From Pseudomonadales bacterium (GTDB taxonomy: Bacteria; Pseudomonadota; Gammaproteobacteria; Pseudomonadales; Pseudohongiellaceae), in contig JANQSV010000347.1 of NCBI GenBank assembly GCA_028279115.1, forward strand, positions 1-42,026: 42,026 nucleotides of DNA, in the 5' to 3' direction. Below, piece after piece: positions 31,201 to 40,170 of the stretch. Below the pieces are notes generated by a model. It saw only the letters and a program-made list of their open reading frames with translations. It was not told where the DNA came from and did not search any database. Positions within the stretch are counted from its first letter, which is position 1, and every line of letters starts with the position of its first letter. Position numbers and translations under genes: made by a program.

Positions 31201-31559
31201 CCGAACGCGCCGGCGGCAACCCCTTGCAGCAGGCCGCCAGGAACGCCGAGGAATTGCGCGAACGGCTCGAGGATCTCGAAAGGCAGATCCTTGCCCTCAA
31301 TGAGAATGGAAACGAGCCGGGGACCGGAATGCCTTCAGTCGGGGAGTTGCGCGAGCAATTGCAGCGCTCGCGGCAACTCGCACAGCAGATCAACCAGCAG
31401 ATGCAGCAGCAGGCCCAGCAAGGCGGTAACGCCCCGGGGGTTCACGACAAGCCGGCCAGCGTGGCGGCCAGCGCCAGCTCGGCGCCGACCGATACGGCCC
31501 GGGAGGCGAGATTCGCACTGACGGCGGCAATCTGCCCTGGGGCGATGCGCGCTCGGTAA
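28212..31559 (+). CDS. DUF4175-like large membrane/coiled-coil protein (frame-truncated)
   Basis: TM-rich N-terminus; long Gln/Arg coiled coil; Gly-rich linkers (GGGGGGGGGQGG); in-frame continuation lost near 31431-31440. ORF track starts at TTG 28152; ATG 28212 preferred. Confidence 0.8.
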   Translation: MTHPTFASLHVILDELRRRRSTFFVLRQLSLFCAASALLIFGFALLFNSLQPGPVVSLLLLAVLGAGIGLLCWRLIGVLRNRHATFQRLAHYVEDHIPDLEQRLLTSLEFTEDELRFGRRGVSRQFIAQLWRDAERHMVRQQEEMEAITPVGRSRVGLASGFAAVLAVSVVLFTSDSLKDSLGNLLWPFEDAEIIVVGEPPPNIEISLEPGDVQLQRGDGLTVAARVTGAAPEALTLRLQDDNVNWRDMPMRQDGRGSDSASFSYFIPSLREDTVYYVTFNQAGSQGSARNSQQFRISVYDLPRVEQIDVAFDYPEYTGMEDFVDEDGGDLIAPVGTAVEVSVTFNKAIAEARLEFAQAFEESAGEDAAGEIEAMPDLPLAIDGSVGTASFTIGRDGVYRVQATDNSDLSSLDPLDYYIRAIVDQPPELALRRPGRDQDVMPLEEVILEIDASDDYGLTRFDLNYSVVGQDEVVVDFLPDERVRDVSGEQLIYLEDLEVEPGDFVSYYLTLADNNGLAGPSEIISDIYFLQVIPTDQEFRRGQGGGGGGGGGQGGDSSALVTIQKDIIAATWKLKNRENQASPEDFAADAGIISESQKEATGRARMSIDRLSERLNFSDDSYDQAVQNLSLAIEQMNLAAQELDLLQVTSALQPEQAALQYILRAEASINRTEIGMQQGGGGGGGSAARQEREDLRELFEMELGQLENRYENPNSRGQSAQQQEEANKLEELARRQEGLTRAQRNLARRADQLTEEQKRRELERLMRQQEQLSQEVQQLAQQMSRGQQSSSSAQGQNSQNPSGSPEASPQTSALRQAAQQMQEAAESDSPSIAAARSQKALENLRRQQQQLGEQADRSVNQLARNLGQRGQQLLDQQRELREAIEEAGREMGLGQTRQSVRNDEDLQELIEGQQRQQQDLEEIEDMLRAVIARGSNEDQRLLSQVQEATRELRPIQEEMQTSNRILRNGMVNLAVDIEQTIEEQLEGLARSLAALDSERAGGNPLQQAARNAEELRERLEDLERQILALNENGNEPGTGMPSVGELREQLQRSRQLAQQINQQMQQQAQQGGNAPGVHDKPASVAASASSAPTDTAREARFALTAAICPGAMRAR

Positions 31560-31801
31560 CCCAGCAGATCACGCGCCGGGATATCGAGGACTTTCTCAAT
31601 CAGCCGGAACTTTTCCGGGCCTTGCTGCAGCCGGTGATCGAGCTCGAAGGCGCCTTGCGCGCCCAGGCTGAACTCGAGCAGATCAACGAGCGACTGTACG
31701 CCACCATCGAGGAGGACATACCCGACGAGTATCGCGATCTGGTGCAGGAATATTATCGCGTGTTGTCGGAACAGCAAGGTACGGACGATCCGTCTCGCTG
31801 A
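31439..31801 (+). pseudogene. C-terminal part of the DUF4175-like protein in the -1 frame (not in ORF track)
   Basis: Translation from 31439: GSRQAGQRGGQRQLGADRYGPGGEIRTDGGNLPWGDARSVTQQITRRDIEDFLNQPELFRALLQPVIELEGALRAQAELEQINERLYATIEEDIPDEYRDLVQEYYRVLSEQQGTDDPSR*; stop 2 nt before the next ATG. Confidence 0.8.
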
Positions 31802-31803
31802 GA

Positions 31804-34137
31804 ATGCAGATAACCGAGCCCACCCTTTTTTCCGCTCTAGAACAAGGCACGCTGAGCTTTGCCTACGGCGTCGGCCCTGAACTGTTCGGGCTGTTCGCGC
31901 TGCTGATCGTCGCCGCGGTCTGGCTGAGTTACTACCGCACCACCCGGCCCCTGTCGCCGGGCTGGAAAGCCTGGTTCATCGGCCTGCGCTCGGCGGTGCT
32001 CATTCTGATCCTGTTCTGCCTGTTGCGTCCGGTAGTGAACATCCAGCAGGTCTCGCCCCAGGACACCTACCTCGCCGTACTGCTCGACAATTCCCAGAGC
32101 ATGAGCATCGCCGATGCCGGCGGCCGCACCCGCCTTGATGCGGTAACCGAGGAAATTCTCGACGGATCGGTGCTCGAAGAACTCGCGGAATCCTTCCAGT
32201 TGCGAACCTTCGCGTTCGATCAGAACACGCGGCGCGTCGGCCAGGGAGGCGGGTTGGGCGAAAGAGCCGGCGGGTTGGGCGAAAGAGCAAGCGAACTGGG
32301 CGAATCCGGCACCGGCAGCGCCATTGGCCAGGCGCTCGAGGCGGTCGCGGACCAACTCGACGGGTTGCCGCTCGGCGGCCTCGTACTCGTCAGCGACGGC
32401 GCCGACAACAGCAATGTGGACCCGCTGATCGCGGCGCAGGAATTCGGCGATCGCCGGATTCCGGTATTTACCGTGGGAGTAGGGCAGGAGGACATTCCGC
32501 TCGACATCGGCATCGTCGACGTCAGCGCCGCCCGCACCGTACTCGAAGGCTCGGTGTTCACCGTCAGCGCTGCCTTGCGCCACCAGGGCTTCGCCGGTCA
32601 GGAAGTGGAAGTCGCGGTGATGGACGGCGGATCCTCCGTCAGCAGCGACGTAGTCACTCTCGGCGCCGAAGGCGTGTCCCAGCGCGTCAGCCTCGAAGTC
32701 GAGCCCGAGCGCGCCGAACGCATCGTCTACGATCTGCGGGTGGAAGTGCAGCCCGGCGAAATCATCGAGCAGAACAACAGTTACAGCTTCCTGGTGGACA
32801 ATACCGACAAGCCGCCGCTAGACGTCCTGTATATCGAAGGCCATCCGCGCAACGAATACAAGTTCATTCGGCGCGCCCTCGAAGACGACGAATCCCTGCG
32901 GCTGGCGACCTATCTGCAGACCGGCCCCGAAAAATTTTATCGCCAGGGTATCGAGTCGCCTACCGAACTCGCCGAGGGCTTTCCCCGCGGCAAGGACGTG
33001 CTGTACGAATACGAGGCTATCATCCTCGGCGACATCGAGCAGGAATTCTTCAATGACGACCAGTTGCAGATGATCGAGGGATTCGTCGCCGAACGCGGCG
33101 GCGGCCTGCTCAAGAGCGGCATGGTCGACGAGGAGTTCATCGGCACGCCGCTGGTAGACATTCTCCCGGTTACCCTTGTCGAGGAGGGTTTCCTGCCGAC
33201 CCGTTTGCGCGGAGGCATTCGGCGCGGCGACCATCCCACGGGCAACCTGTTCCGGCCGCGGCTGACGCGCAATGGGGAATTCTCGCCGCTGTTGCGTCTG
33301 GCCGGAGAGGATTCCGACAATCTGTTCGCCTGGTCGCAATTGCCCGACCTGCAAGGCGTTTATGTCACCGGCCGCATCAAGCCGGGCGCCGAAGTGTTGC
33401 TCGAACATCCCGCGCTGCAATTCCAGAACCAGGCCCTGCCCGTGATCGTCACCCAGCGTTACGGCAGCGGCCGGGTAATTTCGCTGACCACCGCGAGTAC
33501 CTGGCGCTGGCAGATGATGATGCATTCGGAAGACCAGTCCCACGAGACACTCTGGCGGCAAATGCTGCGCTGGCTGGCGGTCTCGGCCCCGGATCGGGTG
33601 ACCCTGGAATTCGACCGCGAGTTCTACAATATCGGCGACGAAGTGCAGGTGACCGCGCGCGTGCTCGACGAACAATACGAACCCGATAACGACGCCACCT
33701 TGTGGATCCAGACGACCAATCCTCTCGATGAGGTCACCGATACGCCGATGGAATGGAATATCGAGGAAGATGGCGTTTACCGTTCTTCCTTCGTCGCCGA
33801 CCAGGAAGGCGTCTTCAACCTGCTGGTCGACGTCACCAGCGCGGCGGGCGAGGAAGGCGCCGAAAAACAGGCGGCGATCGTCGTTACGCCTTCCTTGCGC
33901 GAATACAACAACGCCGGCATGGACCGCGGCCTGCTCGGCCGCATGGCGGCGGCGGGCGGAGGCAGTTACTTCGACATCGATGATGTCGGCGGATTGCCGG
34001 AATCGATCGAATTCACTCCCAACGCCTATTCCCGGGAAGTGCAGATCGACCTCTGGGACGAGCCCTGGCTGCTTGCCCTTATCATCGGCCTGCTGTGCCT
34101 TGACTGGATGACGCGCCGCCTGCGGGGGCTGTCATGA
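31804..34137 (+). CDS. Membrane VWA-domain protein (BatB/glutamine amidotransferase-like)
   Basis: YLAVLLDNSQSMSIADAGG (MIDAS-type), LVLVSDGADNSN, terminal TM segment LLALIIGLLCLDWMTRRLRG. Confidence 0.85.
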   Translation: MQITEPTLFSALEQGTLSFAYGVGPELFGLFALLIVAAVWLSYYRTTRPLSPGWKAWFIGLRSAVLILILFCLLRPVVNIQQVSPQDTYLAVLLDNSQSMSIADAGGRTRLDAVTEEILDGSVLEELAESFQLRTFAFDQNTRRVGQGGGLGERAGGLGERASELGESGTGSAIGQALEAVADQLDGLPLGGLVLVSDGADNSNVDPLIAAQEFGDRRIPVFTVGVGQEDIPLDIGIVDVSAARTVLEGSVFTVSAALRHQGFAGQEVEVAVMDGGSSVSSDVVTLGAEGVSQRVSLEVEPERAERIVYDLRVEVQPGEIIEQNNSYSFLVDNTDKPPLDVLYIEGHPRNEYKFIRRALEDDESLRLATYLQTGPEKFYRQGIESPTELAEGFPRGKDVLYEYEAIILGDIEQEFFNDDQLQMIEGFVAERGGGLLKSGMVDEEFIGTPLVDILPVTLVEEGFLPTRLRGGIRRGDHPTGNLFRPRLTRNGEFSPLLRLAGEDSDNLFAWSQLPDLQGVYVTGRIKPGAEVLLEHPALQFQNQALPVIVTQRYGSGRVISLTTASTWRWQMMMHSEDQSHETLWRQMLRWLAVSAPDRVTLEFDREFYNIGDEVQVTARVLDEQYEPDNDATLWIQTTNPLDEVTDTPMEWNIEEDGVYRSSFVADQEGVFNLLVDVTSAAGEEGAEKQAAIVVTPSLREYNNAGMDRGLLGRMAAAGGGSYFDIDDVGGLPESIEFTPNAYSREVQIDLWDEPWLLALIIGLLCLDWMTRRLRGLS

Positions 34138-35258
34138 GCGTCCACAGAATCCTGCTGGCGGGCGCCGCGCTGACATGCGCGCTTGCCGCCTTGCCCGCGC
34201 AAGCCCAGCTACCCAGAGTGCTTTTGTTCCTGGCATTTTTGGCGGTCCAGCCCGTACTGGCGCAATTGCCGTTGGAAAGCGACTACTTCCTCGAAGCGCC
34301 GGACTCGGTCAAACATGCGGTAATCGTGGTCGGACCTTCGGTGGGCGAGGAAAACATCTCCCAATTCCGGCAATGGGGTTATTCGCTGCACGATATCCTC
34401 GTGCGCGACTACGGCTATTCGACCGATACGATCACGCTTCTGCACGACCCTGACGAGGCCGGCCCCAATCCCGGCAACCGGCTTGACGGGACCAGCGATC
34501 GCGCCGGTATCGAGGAGGCCTTTGCAGCTTTGCTCTCCCGCGTAAGCGATGGCGACCAGGTAACGGTGTACCTGATCGGTCACGGTTCGGGCGAAGGCGA
34601 GGAAGCCAAGTTCAACATCATCGGCCCCGACATGACCGGCGCCGAATTTCGCGAAATCCTCGACCGGTTCGAGCGCCAGGACATGGTCGTGATCAATACC
34701 ACGAGCGCCAGTTACGGCTTTTCGACCTTCCTGTCGAGTGAAGGGCGCGTAGTGATCTCGGCCACGCGCTCGCCCTCGGAAAAATTCGATCCGGTGTTTT
34801 CCCGCTATTTCATCGAAGCTCTCGACGGCCGCGCCGGCGACCTCGACAAGAACAACCGCGTGTCCATGCTCGAAGCCTTCAATTACGCCAAGGCCAATGT
34901 CGAGCAATGGTACGAGGAGCAGGGCAGACTGGCCTCCGAACACGCCGGCCTTGACGATAACGGCGACTCCCGGTTCAGCCTCGGCCCGGGCATGGACGAC
35001 CCCGACGGGCGCCTGGCGGAAATCGCCTATATCGATGCCGCGGCGCCCGGGGTTGCAAACGGGACCGAAAATCTGAGCGGCCAAGCGCTGGAACTGAAGA
35101 CACGCATGCAGCAACTCGAACGCTCGGTTTTCATCCTGCGCGGGCGCAAGAGCGACTATCTCGAGCAGGACTACTGGCGCCGGATGGAGGAATTGCTGGT
35201 CGATCTGGCGCGCACCACGGCGCGACTAATCGAATTGAACCCCGAGTTGAACCCATGA
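34134..35258 (+). CDS. Secreted caspase/C13 (legumain)-like fold protein, probably catalytically degenerate
   Basis: KHAVIVVGPSVGEENISQFRQWGYSLHDILVRDYG; VTVYLIGHGSGEGEEAKFNIIGPDM; Cys position reads VVINTTSASYGFSTFL. Confidence 0.7.
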   Translation: MSVHRILLAGAALTCALAALPAQAQLPRVLLFLAFLAVQPVLAQLPLESDYFLEAPDSVKHAVIVVGPSVGEENISQFRQWGYSLHDILVRDYGYSTDTITLLHDPDEAGPNPGNRLDGTSDRAGIEEAFAALLSRVSDGDQVTVYLIGHGSGEGEEAKFNIIGPDMTGAEFREILDRFERQDMVVINTTSASYGFSTFLSSEGRVVISATRSPSEKFDPVFSRYFIEALDGRAGDLDKNNRVSMLEAFNYAKANVEQWYEEQGRLASEHAGLDDNGDSRFSLGPGMDDPDGRLAEIAYIDAAAPGVANGTENLSGQALELKTRMQQLERSVFILRGRKSDYLEQDYWRRMEELLVDLARTTARLIELNPELNP

Positions 35259-37996
35259 CGAATTTGCTGACGAGATCCATGCTGCTGACGCTGGCGCTGA
35301 TGTTGCCGCTGCTCTTGTCGACTGGGGCCGCGCTTGCCCAGTTCGACGATCCCGCGCCCGGCCTGGACCCTGCAAGCGCTTCGCCGTTGTATCGCGGCGA
35401 AGAACTGTTGCAGACCGGCTCCTATGCCGCTGCCGCCGAGATTTTCCAGCAGGCCGACGGGCTCGACCGCAACCCGGGCGTGATCGGTGCGAGCAGGGCC
35501 TTGGCCGCCATGGGCAATTTGCAGGAGGCGATGCGCGTCTGCGAAAACCTGATTGACGATGAACACGCCGATTTTCCGCTGGTCAGCACCCAGTTGGCCG
35601 AGGTCAAGCGCATGGCCGGAGAATCGGCGGAAGCGCTGGCGATACTCGAATCGGTCATCGACGGCCTCGGCGCCCGTGGTACACCAGAGCGCGCCCCGGT
35701 GCGCACCCTGGTGCAATACGCCGGCCTGTTGCAATTCGTCGGCCGCAAGCCGGAAAGTTATGTCTTGCTGCGCGAAGCCGTCGACCGTTACGACAACGGC
35801 CTGGTATTCAGTTCGCAGGATGTAGCCATGGTGGCGCTGGCGAGCTGGATGCTCGATCGCTTCCACGACGCCAACAGCCTGTTCCAGGAAGCGACCCGCG
35901 CCGATCCGCGAAATCTCGAAGCTCATGTGCTCTGGGGCGACCTGTTTCTTGAGAAGTACAACGAAGGCGAGGCGGAACGTTCCTACGCGGACGCGCTCGA
36001 GATCAACGGCCGCTATACGCCCGCCCTGGTCGGCATGGCGAAGATCACCGGCGACGAACGCGCCTTGCAGCGCGCCCTGGCCATCAACCCGAATTCGGTT
36101 CCGGCGATGGAAATCCTTGGCCGCATCCTGCAACGCAGCGGCCGTGAGGAGGAAGCCGCCGGCCATTTCTCCCGCGCGCTCAATCTGAACCCTGAAGCAC
36201 TCGGCGTACTCAGCGCCCTGGCTTCCGAGGCGGCGATGGAAGAACGCATGACCGACTATGCATTGCATGCCGCCCAGGTTGAGGCGTTCAGCCCGAACAA
36301 TCCGATATTTCTGGCGGATGTCGCGGAGCATTTCGGCGGCAATTACCGCTTTACCGAAGCCGTGGAATACGCTCGCGCTTCTATCGAGGCCGATCCGCAA
36401 TACTGGCGCGGCTATACCTTGCTCGGCAGCAATCTGATCCGCCTCGGCGAAGAGGCCGAAGGCCGGGCAAATCTCGAGATCGGTTTCGAGAACGATCCCT
36501 TCAACGTGCTCTCGTCGAACCTGCTGACCGTGTTCGACACACTGGAGGAATACGCCACGCTGGAAAGCGAGCATTTCCTGGTACACATGTCCCCGCGCGA
36601 CGCCCGGATTCTCTGGCCCTATATGGAGGTCATGCTCGAGGAAGCCTGGGACAGGCTGGTGGCAAAGTGGGATTTTGAACCTGAATATCCGGTGCTGATC
36701 GAAGTGTTCGAAAACACCCAGGATTTCGCCGTGCGCTCGGTAGGACTGCCTGACATCGGGCCTCTGGTGGGAATCTGCTTCGGCAAGGTGATAACCCTGA
36801 TCTCCCCCGACACCTTGAGCGCCAACTGGCAGGAAATCGCCTGGCACGAGTTTTCCCACGTCATCACCTTGCAGATGACCCGCAATCGCATTCCGCGCTG
36901 GCTGTCCGAGGGCATTTCGGTCTGGGAAGAGCGGGAAGGAAGGCCCTATTGGGGACGCCGGCAGGGGCTCGACCTCGTGCGCGCGGCCCAGAACAACCAG
37001 TATCTGCCAATTTCGGAGTTGAACGCGGCCTTCAGCGGGGCGCGCAGCAATGCCGACCTGGGATTCGCCTATTTTCAGTCCTACCTCGTAGTCGACTATA
37101 TCGAGGAAACCTACGGTTTCGAGAAGCTGCGCGAACTCGTTGTGCAATATGGCCTGATCAAGGAAGACAGCGAGCGTTTCCGTAAAGTCTTCGATGTGTC
37201 GATGAATCAGTTCGACGCCGGTTTTCGCAACTGGATCGACCGGCGCGTGGCGGAGATCAACGTCCACGTGCACCAGGAAGACCTGCCCGATGAAGGCGAA
37301 GGCCACGGCCACGGCATTCGCGAGAATTCGAGCGCGATCCTTTCCGAGCTTTACAACAACGCTTCGCTGAAACAGTACATGCGCACGCGGCTCGAGCAGA
37401 ACCCGCGCGATTTCATGGCGCATCTGCAACTCGGCATCGTGCTGTTCAAGGAGGAGAGCTTCTTCGAGGCCAGGGCAGCGCTCGAGGCCGCTCACAAATT
37501 GCTGCCGAGCTATTCGGGCTATCCAAGCCCGGCGCTGGTGATGTCCCAGATTTACGAGCGCGAAGGAAACCGCGAGGAACAGCACAGATGGTTGGAGATT
37601 CTGCTCGAGAATCTCCAGCACGACGACCAGTCGGCGCTGATCCTGGCCGAGGCGGCGCTTGAGCGGACCGATTTCGAACGCGCCGAATACTATATCGACC
37701 GGGCGCTGCAAGTTGACCCCTACGAAAGCGATGTCCATGCCTTGCGCGCCCGGCTGGCGGACGAGACCGGGAATTCCCCGCTGGCCGTTACCGAATACGA
37801 GATTCTGCTCGAGCTCGAGGTTTCCGATCCGGTGGAAGCCAGGACCAGCCTGGCCGAAGCGTACATGCGCAACGACCAGCCGGCCGCGGCGAAACAGCAG
37901 GTGCTGGAAGCGCTGGAGACCGCGCCGAGTTATCTGCGGGCGCAACAGGTGCTGTTGCAATCGCTGGAGGGAAGCCCCGCCAGTGAAGAGAACTAG
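35255..37996 (+). CDS. TPR-repeat protein with embedded gluzincin-type metallopeptidase motif
   Basis: TPR-like repeats at both ends; IAWHEFSHVITLQMTRNRIPRWLSEGISVWEE (HExxH...E). Confidence 0.85.
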   Translation: MTNLLTRSMLLTLALMLPLLLSTGAALAQFDDPAPGLDPASASPLYRGEELLQTGSYAAAAEIFQQADGLDRNPGVIGASRALAAMGNLQEAMRVCENLIDDEHADFPLVSTQLAEVKRMAGESAEALAILESVIDGLGARGTPERAPVRTLVQYAGLLQFVGRKPESYVLLREAVDRYDNGLVFSSQDVAMVALASWMLDRFHDANSLFQEATRADPRNLEAHVLWGDLFLEKYNEGEAERSYADALEINGRYTPALVGMAKITGDERALQRALAINPNSVPAMEILGRILQRSGREEEAAGHFSRALNLNPEALGVLSALASEAAMEERMTDYALHAAQVEAFSPNNPIFLADVAEHFGGNYRFTEAVEYARASIEADPQYWRGYTLLGSNLIRLGEEAEGRANLEIGFENDPFNVLSSNLLTVFDTLEEYATLESEHFLVHMSPRDARILWPYMEVMLEEAWDRLVAKWDFEPEYPVLIEVFENTQDFAVRSVGLPDIGPLVGICFGKVITLISPDTLSANWQEIAWHEFSHVITLQMTRNRIPRWLSEGISVWEEREGRPYWGRRQGLDLVRAAQNNQYLPISELNAAFSGARSNADLGFAYFQSYLVVDYIEETYGFEKLRELVVQYGLIKEDSERFRKVFDVSMNQFDAGFRNWIDRRVAEINVHVHQEDLPDEGEGHGHGIRENSSAILSELYNNASLKQYMRTRLEQNPRDFMAHLQLGIVLFKEESFFEARAALEAAHKLLPSYSGYPSPALVMSQIYEREGNREEQHRWLEILLENLQHDDQSALILAEAALERTDFERAEYYIDRALQVDPYESDVHALRARLADETGNSPLAVTEYEILLELEVSDPVEARTSLAEAYMRNDQPAAAKQQVLEALETAPSYLRAQQVLLQSLEGSPASEEN

Positions 37997-38009
37997 GGGC
38001 ATTCCCACC

Positions 38010-38921
38010 ATGTCATTCCGCCCGGAGCGAAGCGGATTGATTCGGGGCATCCATGCCCCTCACCCTTCGGGCGGTGCTGCGCACCGTCCAAAATGGCAAT
38101 CCTGCCATTTTGTCTCCGGAATGCTGGCGCTGTTCGCGCTGGCGTCAACGGCCGCCGAGGCCCAGCAATTGCGATTTGAAGATCTGGAAGATCTTTCGAT
38201 CTACGGCGAGGACATCACCGAATTCACCTGGGTGCGCGGCCAATACACGAATCACGGCGGCGCCGGATTTTCCTATCGCCGCCGCGGCGGCTGGTGGGAC
38301 ACCGACTATCCCGATTCCGACGAGAACTTCCTGCGCGGGGTGCAACGCTACACCAACATCGACACCAATCCGCGTAACCACACCTACCTGCAATTGACCG
38401 ATCCGCGCATCTTCGAACACATCTTCCTCTACATGAACTGGAAACGGGTGCCGATCGGTTCGAGCTACAGCGGCCCGAACTTTACCGCCGAGGAAATCGA
38501 GGCGCTGCGCGAGTTCATGTTGCGGGGCGGCTTCGTCATGGTCGACGATTTCTGGGGCCAGCCGCACCTCGACGACATGTATGTGGAGATCGGCAAGATC
38601 TTCCCTGAACGGGAAATCGTCAAACTCGACACCAGCCACGAGATTTTCCACGTATTCTTCGATATCGACGAAGTGGCCCAGGTGCCCGGACGCATGGTGA
38701 CCTGGGATTTCGGCGGCTACATGAGCCTCGACGATCCGAGCTATCCGCCGGAGGTCTACGCGGTTCTCGACGACGACGGCCGCGTCATGATGCTGGCGAA
38801 CTACAATACGGACCTCGGCGACGGCTGGGAGCACACGTTTTACGCGGGTTATCCGACGCGCTATACGAACGAGGCCTACAAGATCGGTATAAACTTCCTG
38901 ATCTACGCGTTCAGTCACTAG
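38010..38921 (+). CDS. DUF4159-like domain protein; N-terminal ~37 codons overlap a repeat element (alternative start 38121)
   Basis: TNIDTNPRNHTYLQLTDPRIFEHIFLYMNWKRVPIGSSYSGPNFTAEEIEALREFMLRGGFVMVDDFWG. Confidence 0.85.
   Translation: MSFRPERSGLIRGIHAPHPSGGAAHRPKWQSCHFVSGMLALFALASTAAEAQQLRFEDLEDLSIYGEDITEFTWVRGQYTNHGGAGFSYRRRGGWWDTDYPDSDENFLRGVQRYTNIDTNPRNHTYLQLTDPRIFEHIFLYMNWKRVPIGSSYSGPNFTAEEIEALREFMLRGGFVMVDDFWGQPHLDDMYVEIGKIFPEREIVKLDTSHEIFHVFFDIDEVAQVPGRMVTWDFGGYMSLDDPSYPPEVYAVLDDDGRVMMLANYNTDLGDGWEHTFYAGYPTRYTNEAYKIGINFLIYAFSH
38011..38114. repeat. Family C mosaic hairpin repeat inserted at the DUF4159 gene 5' end
   Basis: GGGGCATCCATGCCCC; AAAATGGCA-ATCC-TGCCATTTT (38090-38111); aligns to reverse complement of 19751-19858. 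Confidence 0.85.
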
Positions 38922-39062
38922 AATAACCTCTGATGTAATCAGAGGTTATTCGCGGCACAGGGAAGTGCCGCCGGATTCGATGGCGTAAGCCATTGAATCC
39001 GTGAGCAAAATAAAACCACGCTTTTGTTTTGCGTAGATGAAAATTCCATGGATGGAATTTTC
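38921..39062. ncRNA. Train of five consecutive stem-loops between the DUF4159 gene and moxR (structured RNA or DNA palindrome array)
   Basis: H1 38921-38951, H2 38952-38971, H3 38972-39001, H4 39005-39032, H5 39039-39062; stems 14, 7, 13, 11 and 11 bp with only two G-T wobbles. Confidence 0.75.
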
Positions 39063-39133
39063 GGGGTAAATAGCAAGGCGAAAACTTTATATTCAATAAT
39101 CCGGGGAATCCCCACAACTACGGGAAACAAGGC

Positions 39134-40165
<1,032 letters not shown>

Positions 40166-40170
40166 GTTCG

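Noticed and set aside
35171-38050. 959-aa minus-strand ORF antisense to the TPR peptidase gene
   Set aside because: GC-rich codon-bias shadow ORF; no domain-like composition; the + strand has TPR and HExxH motifs and operon context
38921-38951. H1 as a Rho-independent terminator
   Set aside because: Strong 14-bp stem but no following T-tract (next bases GCGGCAC); kept only as part of the hairpin train
38911-39130. 63-68 aa minus-strand ORFs over the hairpin train
   Set aside because: Sequence is explained by hairpin palindromes; no protein family evidence
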